A DNA stretch of 64,000 nucleotides from Tamarix chinensis (Eukaryota > Streptophyta > Magnoliopsida > Caryophyllales > Tamaricaceae): assembly GCA_030549775.1 (NCBI GenBank), contig CM060171.1, forward strand, positions 58,772,360 to 58,836,359. Direction: 5' to 3'. The notes below the pieces were generated by a model. The model did no database searches. It had not been told where the DNA came from and worked only from the letters and a program-made list of their open reading frames with translations. Of this stretch, positions 60,801 to 64,000 are shown in pieces. Each line of letters starts with the position of its first letter. Position 1 is the first letter of the stretch. The translations under genes were made by a program, and so were the position numbers.

Positions 60801-60968
60801 TGTCTTACAGGATGCCTTGATGTTGGCGATCAGTGCACTTGATGCTATTGAATCATGTTGTGTTGAAGTTTAATATTTTTCTTACAATTCTTCTGCAGAA
60901 TTTGTTCTTGTATGGATATGGTGCTATTTTCAACTTCTTAGCAATACTTGGGATTGCAGTCATTAAAG
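42699..60968 (+). CDS. Nucleotide-sugar transporter (CMP-sialic acid transporter-like), 3' end outside window
   Basis: Nine exons join in frame: 42699-42866, 43052-43168, 52623-52679, 53745-53822, 57784-57828, 58646-58705, 58820-58942, 59144-59221, 60899-60968. Together they give 265 codons plus one base of a protein normally about 400 residues long. All introns are GT-AG. The product is a multi-span Golgi/ER membrane protein of the SLC35A-type family, close to the plant proteins annotated as CMP-sialic acid transporter-like 2/3 (UTR6 type). It would exchange a nucleotide sugar for the nucleotide monophosphate; the true plant substrate is uncertain. Seen motifs: an N-terminal C-S-V-C-H knuckle, [49 protein letters not shown] and seven hydrophobic spans. 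The frame is undamaged despite TE-filled introns. The final exons must lie past 64,000. Confidence 0.9.
43052..43168 (+). CDS. Transporter exon 2 (codons 57-95)
   Basis: The acceptor is TTTTGCCAG. It encodes [20 protein letters not shown] followed by a second membrane span ending at MLLFQ. The [11 protein letters not shown] loop is highly conserved in the family. The donor GTAAAT opens a 9,454-bp intron. Confidence 0.92.
43540..44115. mobile_element. Possible hAT-type non-autonomous element in intron 2
   Basis: The segment ends GTCAACATCCCTA and begins near TAGGGAATTGAAC, giving short imperfect terminal inverted repeats. Inside are many GAGTCGAGC/AAACGAG motifs of a kind common in plant non-autonomous DNA elements. 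The 8-bp flanks do not match clearly, so the ends and family are tentative. Confidence 0.35.
44480..45420 (-). other. Possible leader/gag start of a non-autonomous LTR element (intron 2)
   Basis: Minus-strand sequence from about 45,140 reads TTGGTATCCATGCC, near the initiator-Met primer-site pattern. A P/T/H-rich open frame follows (44,961-44,569), similar in style to the interior of the intron-4 element. No LTR pair was confirmed. Confidence 0.3.
45421..46880. other. Intron 2, unassigned AT-rich stretch
   Basis: No gene, no clear repeat boundary. The open frame on minus at 45,416-45,652 resembles nothing I recognise. Confidence 0.4.
46884..47080. repeat. Long inverted repeat (hairpin) in intron 2
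   Basis: The left arm, 46,884-46,963, and right arm, 47,007-47,080, are reverse complements with few mismatches. A central core is exact over more than 25 bases (the CTCTTTGCTTTGAAGTGAG region). The loop is about 43 bases. In the pre-mRNA this would fold into a stem of about 75 bp. Confidence 0.85.
47590..47875. repeat. 151-bp tandem duplication with shorter internal units
   Basis: GTCAATAATAGTTCCCA at 47,591 recurs at 47,742, and the following 110 bp match. Each copy contains three or four roughly 30-bp units of the form TAATGTTTGGACCTTAACCC. It directly abuts the truncated end of the intron-2 LINE. Confidence 0.8.
47900..51960 (-). mobile_element. LINE relic antisense in intron 2, 3' truncated in RT
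   Basis: Minus strand from right to left: ORF1-like debris (about 51,950-51,000), endonuclease segment with [12 protein letters not shown] and TEKFQGG (about 49,700-49,420, duplicated), then KPFRFF (about 48,850), [10 protein letters not shown] (about 48,560), and the RT start [39 protein letters not shown] and [11 protein letters not shown] (48,180-47,930). The rest of RT, its catalytic box and the 3' tail are absent. Two stretches do not fit a LINE: about 48,980-49,320 (no coding signal) and about 49,900-51,000 (LTR-like texture), probably later insertions. The element is dead and antisense to the host gene. Confidence 0.8.
49412..49800 (-). repeat. 192-bp tandem duplication of the LINE endonuclease segment
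   Basis: AACTTCTCAGTGG occurs at 49,451 and 49,643, and about 150 bases on both sides match. Both copies still read GDFNIVL on the minus strand, so the duplicated piece includes an endonuclease motif. The copies have diverged at roughly one base in twelve by eye. Confidence 0.88.
52623..52679 (+). CDS. Transporter exon 3 (codons 96-114)
   Basis: The acceptor is TTTTTGTAG. This 57-bp exon encodes [19 protein letters not shown], the cytosolic loop before span three. The fit to the family ([10 protein letters not shown]) makes this short exon secure. The donor is GTACTG. Confidence 0.9.
53745..53822 (+). CDS. Transporter exon 4 (codons 115-140)
   Basis: The acceptor is AAATTGCAG. It encodes [20 protein letters not shown] plus LKFIMQ, a span carrying the conserved Y-A-x-N-N-x-L-K-F motif of nucleotide-sugar transporters. 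The donor GTATAG opens a 3,961-bp intron that holds an LTR element. Confidence 0.92.
53919..54524 (-). repeat. Intron-4 element LTR, left copy
   Basis: 606 bp, starting TGTCATGACCCAGAC and ending GGTCTTGACA. It aligns with both parts of the right copy (55,524 to about 55,880 and about 56,920-57,188). Confidence 0.9.
55509..55520 (-). other. Intron-4 element primer-binding site
   Basis: The minus strand reads TGGTATCAAAGC, one mismatch from the usual initiator-Met site TGGTATCAGAGC. It is three bases from the LTR end. Confidence 0.85.
55524..57188 (-). repeat. Intron-4 element LTR, right copy with an insertion
   Basis: Homology to the left LTR is lost at about 55,880 and returns at about 56,920. 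The inserted approximately 1.04 kb is rich in GATGATG on the left and has GCATGCATG runs near 56,740-56,770. Its ends (TGTAATATTC and GCATTACA) look LTR-like, but the flanks do not match. Confidence 0.85.
57784..57828 (+). CDS. Transporter exon 5 (codons 141-155)
   Basis: The acceptor is TTGCACAG. This 45-bp exon encodes [15 protein letters not shown], conserved in the family. The donor GTTGGT is weak compared with the others. Confidence 0.9.
58646..58705 (+). CDS. Transporter exon 6 (codons 156-175)
   Basis: The acceptor is GTGTACAG. It encodes [20 protein letters not shown], a membrane span followed by a basic loop. The donor is GTAAGT. Confidence 0.92.
58820..58942 (+). CDS. Transporter exon 7 (codons 176-216)
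   Basis: The acceptor is TTACTCCAG after a 114-bp intron. It encodes [20 protein letters not shown], a short loop, then [12 protein letters not shown], which begins the next span. The donor is GTAAGT. Confidence 0.92.
59144..59221 (+). CDS. Transporter exon 8 (codons 217-242)
   Basis: The acceptor is GACTTGCAG. It encodes [20 protein letters not shown] then TSIYLQ. The V-F-N-E-Y-A-L-K motif corresponds to the conserved glutamate/lysine pair of nucleotide-sugar transporters. The donor is GTAAGT. Confidence 0.92.
59395..59770. repeat. 195-bp tandem duplication in intron 8
   Basis: GGATGAGCA(A/G)CTTCAGTGTCT starts at 59,403 and 59,598. The copies run through TGCTGCATTCATCACAGTT and GCCAGAAGCAGATG in both. 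Divergence is moderate. A (TATG)n-like microsatellite follows at about 59,771-59,803. Confidence 0.88.
60899..60968 (+). CDS. Transporter exon 9 (codons 243-265, splits codon 266)
   Basis: The acceptor is CTTCTGCAG. It encodes [20 protein letters not shown] then VIK and the first base of a G codon. It is the only exon here ending in phase 1. The donor GTATAA opens an intron running beyond 64,000. Confidence 0.9.
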
Positions 60969-61385
60969 GTATAAACGGGATTCCCTGGGTTGAATGTCGT
61001 TAGTCCCTCCCTCTTATTCTTGATCAATTTCCTGATTTTGCAATGTCTTAAATCAGATAGTACAGCTGTTCTTACAGGCTAGATTATGTTCTCATTATCA
61101 TATTAATATTCACAGATTTATGGCTGTATTCAGTTGCTATTGGTTTGTACAAGAGATCCACAGGATTAGTTTATGCCTTGGTTTTTTAACTGCCCTTTTC
61201 TTTTGCTACATGAGTTGGAAGAATGACATACTTGAACTACTGCATTCTGATAATGTTCAATTGGGTGATGTAGTTAGTCTGTTAACTGGTGCTGTGTTGA
61301 CTACTATCTCCCTATTGGACCACTTCTAAGATTCAAAAGATGTTGAAAAAAGTTGGTAAAAATAATTTTGTATAATATCATGCAT

Positions 61386-64000
61386 TTTTTTTTTGTTTTT
61401 TGTTTTTGGGTAAGTAATGTAATTTTATTACTTTCAAAATAGAGGGTTCATGTACATCAAGAAGTTTCAAAACCTCATACACAACTGCCTAAACTTTTTA
61501 CATACATAACTAGCTTAGAGAGAGAATTACATGGGGATAACTACTTGCCATCTCTCTTAAAATCTTTCGAATAAACATACGGGACGCTCTATTTTTTTAT
61601 TGAAAGATCCTCTGGTTGCGTTTCTCCCATACATAATAAGGACTGTAGTCAACATGTAACGAATGAAATGAGTGAGGCATGGTGGTCCTCTTCCTCCTCT
61701 ATTCATCCAACGCATGATTGTCTTGAAATCAGTTGGGTTGTGTGTGCATCCATATGCTCAAGAAGTTGGACCCATTCTGATTTCACATAAGAGCACTGGA
61801 AGTTTAAATGGTTGATGGATTCTTGCTTCTCACTGCACAATATACATTCAGGGTCAGTACATATACCAATTTTGTTCATACGATCCTTGGTACAGAGCTT
61901 ACCTTGTACCACTAACCACAAAATGCAGCCTTTGTTGTGGCAGTGTAAGTGGATTCCACACTGTTTTCCACCAGGGTATCTCTGCTCCCATAGCCTAAAA
62001 AGATCATAAGCCTTCGCAATGCTGTAGGACATATCTGCATTAAGAAAGTGGTAATTATTTGTCTGCATTATAATGCCTTCAAAGTCTGGTCTCAGTTGCA
62101 TGACATTCCTCAAACACCATGATACTGTACTGCTAACAGGGAGGGTCCATAGATTTCTGTTCTTTACATAATAACTATGCACCCACTGAACCCATAAAAC
62201 ATCCTTTTTGCTGCTCAAGTTCCATAATAAACGCCCCATAGCATCTTTATTCCAAGCCTCCAGGTCCATTAAGCCCTAGCCCCCTGCTTTTTTGGGTTTA
62301 CAAATCTGTTTCCATGCAATGGGTGCCTTCTTTGTATTGAGTGAGTTCTGGACCACAAGAAGAATTGACAAAGGGCATTTATGTCATGGATGATCTGTTT
62401 TGACTAGAGATACAACATACTCCAATATGCTTGAATGCCAAATGACACCGACTTCACCAACTTTAATCTCCCTGTATAGCTCAGTAACCTATTCTGCCAA
62501 ACCTTGATTCTCCCTACAATACTATCAAGAAGTATTTGATATTCATTATTCTTTAAAGTCCTACCTGATTAGGGTAATCCCAGGTACTTCACTGGTAAAC
62601 TTCCTTCTGGGATTTGCAAAGCTGAGTCCAGTTGACCTTTTACAACCTCTGGAACATGGCCTCCATAGTTGATAGTGCTCTTGGTGGTATTGAGCGACGA
62701 ACTTGAGAGCCCTGAGAATAAAGAAAACTTACTAATAAGAGCCTTAACTGAGCTCACATCCCCGTGACAAAACACAGAAGGTCATATGCAAATAAGAGAC
62801 ATTAATATGACTTTTTTACACTTGCGACGAGCCATAAAATCAGGATTGTCCCAGATCTTATCCATTAGTCTTGTTAGATATTCCATGGTGATGACAAGGA
62901 GATAGGGGGAGAGAGGATCACCCTGCCTTGACCCATTTTTAGCTTTGAAAGGTGGATGCAGTACACCATGAAGAATAACTTACAGAGGAAACACAGGCCA
63001 TAATGAGATGAACAGAATGCAATACAAAATTCAAAGCAAGTAACATTTGTTGAAGAAAATTCCAATTAATGGAATCATAGGCATTTTTCATTTCAAGCTT
63101 AAGCATGCATCTACGGGAGAGATGTTTGTTGGAATAGCCTTTCACAAGTTCTGAGGCCATTAATGAAAGCTGATTGGGACTCACCTACTATATGAGCAAT
63201 AATAGGTTGGATCCTATTAGCCAAAACCTTAGCAAGGACCTTGTATATGGTGTTGCAACATGCTATTGGTCTGAAGTCTCCTGCTACATCGGCGTTAGGG
63301 ACTTTAAGCGGTAAGTGAAGGGAGGTGACATTCAAAGAGGAGGGAATTTCACCTGAGATGAAAAATTCTCTGATTGCTTGCCACAGTAGGTCACCAGTGA
63401 TATGCCATGTAATCTTAAAAAAGAATAAATAAACCTATCTGGCCCTAGGGCTTTATCATTACCCAATACCCATACTGAACAAAGCTGCCCTAACTTCCTC
63501 CTTTTCAACTGGTTCCAAAAGATCATTACTTGTTCATGAATTTAGTTTAGGACCCAGGTTGACTACACCATGATCAAATTCACCTTCTTGATCTACTTCA
63601 GAGCCTTGTAAATCCTTATAAAACATTGTAAACACTGGACTATATCATTTTGTGTCAAAAAGATAATACCTTTTGCATCTTTGATATAGAGAATTTTATT
63701 AGCATTTTTCCTTCAACCATAGAGTGAAAGAACTTGGAGTTCCCATCTCCAAGTTTGAGTCAGGTTATTCATGACTTTTGCTTAAGGAAGCTTTCATGAC
63801 AGAAGATTAGATGTTGCAGTTTGGTCAAGTTTTGTTTTTCATTTTCAATAAGGTTCTGATTTAATGGATCTGCATCTAGATTCTTCTGAACTGATGCTAC
63901 CTCTTCTCAAGCTTCTTGAACTCTTTTAGTTATGTTACCATACTTCAGTTCATTTAGCCTTTTCAAAGCTGGTTTTAATTTTTGCATTCTGCATCTGATT
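61386..64000 (-). mobile_element. LINE antisense in intron 9, continues past window
   Basis: A T-run at about 61,386-61,395 marks the poly(A) end on the minus strand. Reading leftward from 64,000: GDGNSKFFHS near 63,740, NDKALGPDRF (about 63,450), a FRPIACCNTIYKVLAKVLAN segment (about 63,280-63,210), ESQSAFINGL, MKNAYDSINWNFLQ (about 63,060), FAYDLL (about 62,780; the degraded FADD box), VKYLGLP (about 62,570), and the zf-RVT domain in 62,269-61,703 (WLVVQGKLCTKDR; CILC..HLNFQC). Stops and frame changes are frequent. ORF1 and the endonuclease must lie beyond the window if present. It has the full 3' end, unlike the intron-2 LINE. Confidence 0.88.

Noticed and set aside
61120..61329. Open frame in intron 9 as transporter exon 10
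   Set aside because: Its sequence does not match the expected next segment of the family, and its start is not at a phase-1 acceptor that would continue the split glycine codon.

Overview
This window is nuclear DNA of a flowering plant. It is AT-rich, its one host gene has a typical plant exon-intron structure, and nearly everything else is transposable-element (TE) debris of plant families: Ty3/gypsy, RT-clade LINEs and a Mutator-like element (MULE). The species cannot be named from the sequence. No RNA gene, CRISPR array or prokaryotic feature was seen.

Left part (1-11,334). A decayed LINE ORF1 fragment and a gypsy gag fragment lie on the minus strand. A degenerate telomere-like (CCCTAAA-type) array follows. 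It is interrupted by a minus-strand gypsy element called E0 here (4,519-10,088), with two LTRs, a degenerate primer-binding site, a polypurine tract and a broken protease. A plus-strand LINE has inserted inside E0.

Middle (11,335-38,984). One old plus-strand gypsy element, E1, has been expanded to about 27.6 kb by nested insertions. Its protease, RT, RNase H and integrase are all frame-broken. Its 3' LTR is complete and its 5' LTR is truncated. Five further LTR units of the TGTAATACC...TTACA type sit inside it: L2, La, Lb, Lc and Ld. Target-site duplications (TSDs) support E1, L2, Lc and Ld. The innermost, Ld, is a 5.56-kb solo LTR with a perfect TSD and two kinds of internal tandem array. 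La and Lb have two starts but only one shared end, which implies a deletion.

38,985-41,700 holds a minus-strand MULE transposase relic and the upstream flank of the host gene.

Right part (about 41,700 to beyond 64,000). The one real host gene encodes a plant nucleotide-sugar transporter of the CMP-sialic-acid-transporter-like (SLC35A-type) family. Nine coding exons (265 codons plus one base) are in the window, and the 3' exons lie past its edge. Its introns are swollen by TEs: intron 2 (9.45 kb) has a LINE relic, a long hairpin and tandem duplications; intron 4 has a short non-autonomous LTR element with a perfect TSD; intron 9 has another LINE. All recognisable TEs in the introns run antisense to the gene.

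I found no undescribed functional system. The most unusual structures are the LTR nest, the Ld internal arrays and the intron-2 hairpin.
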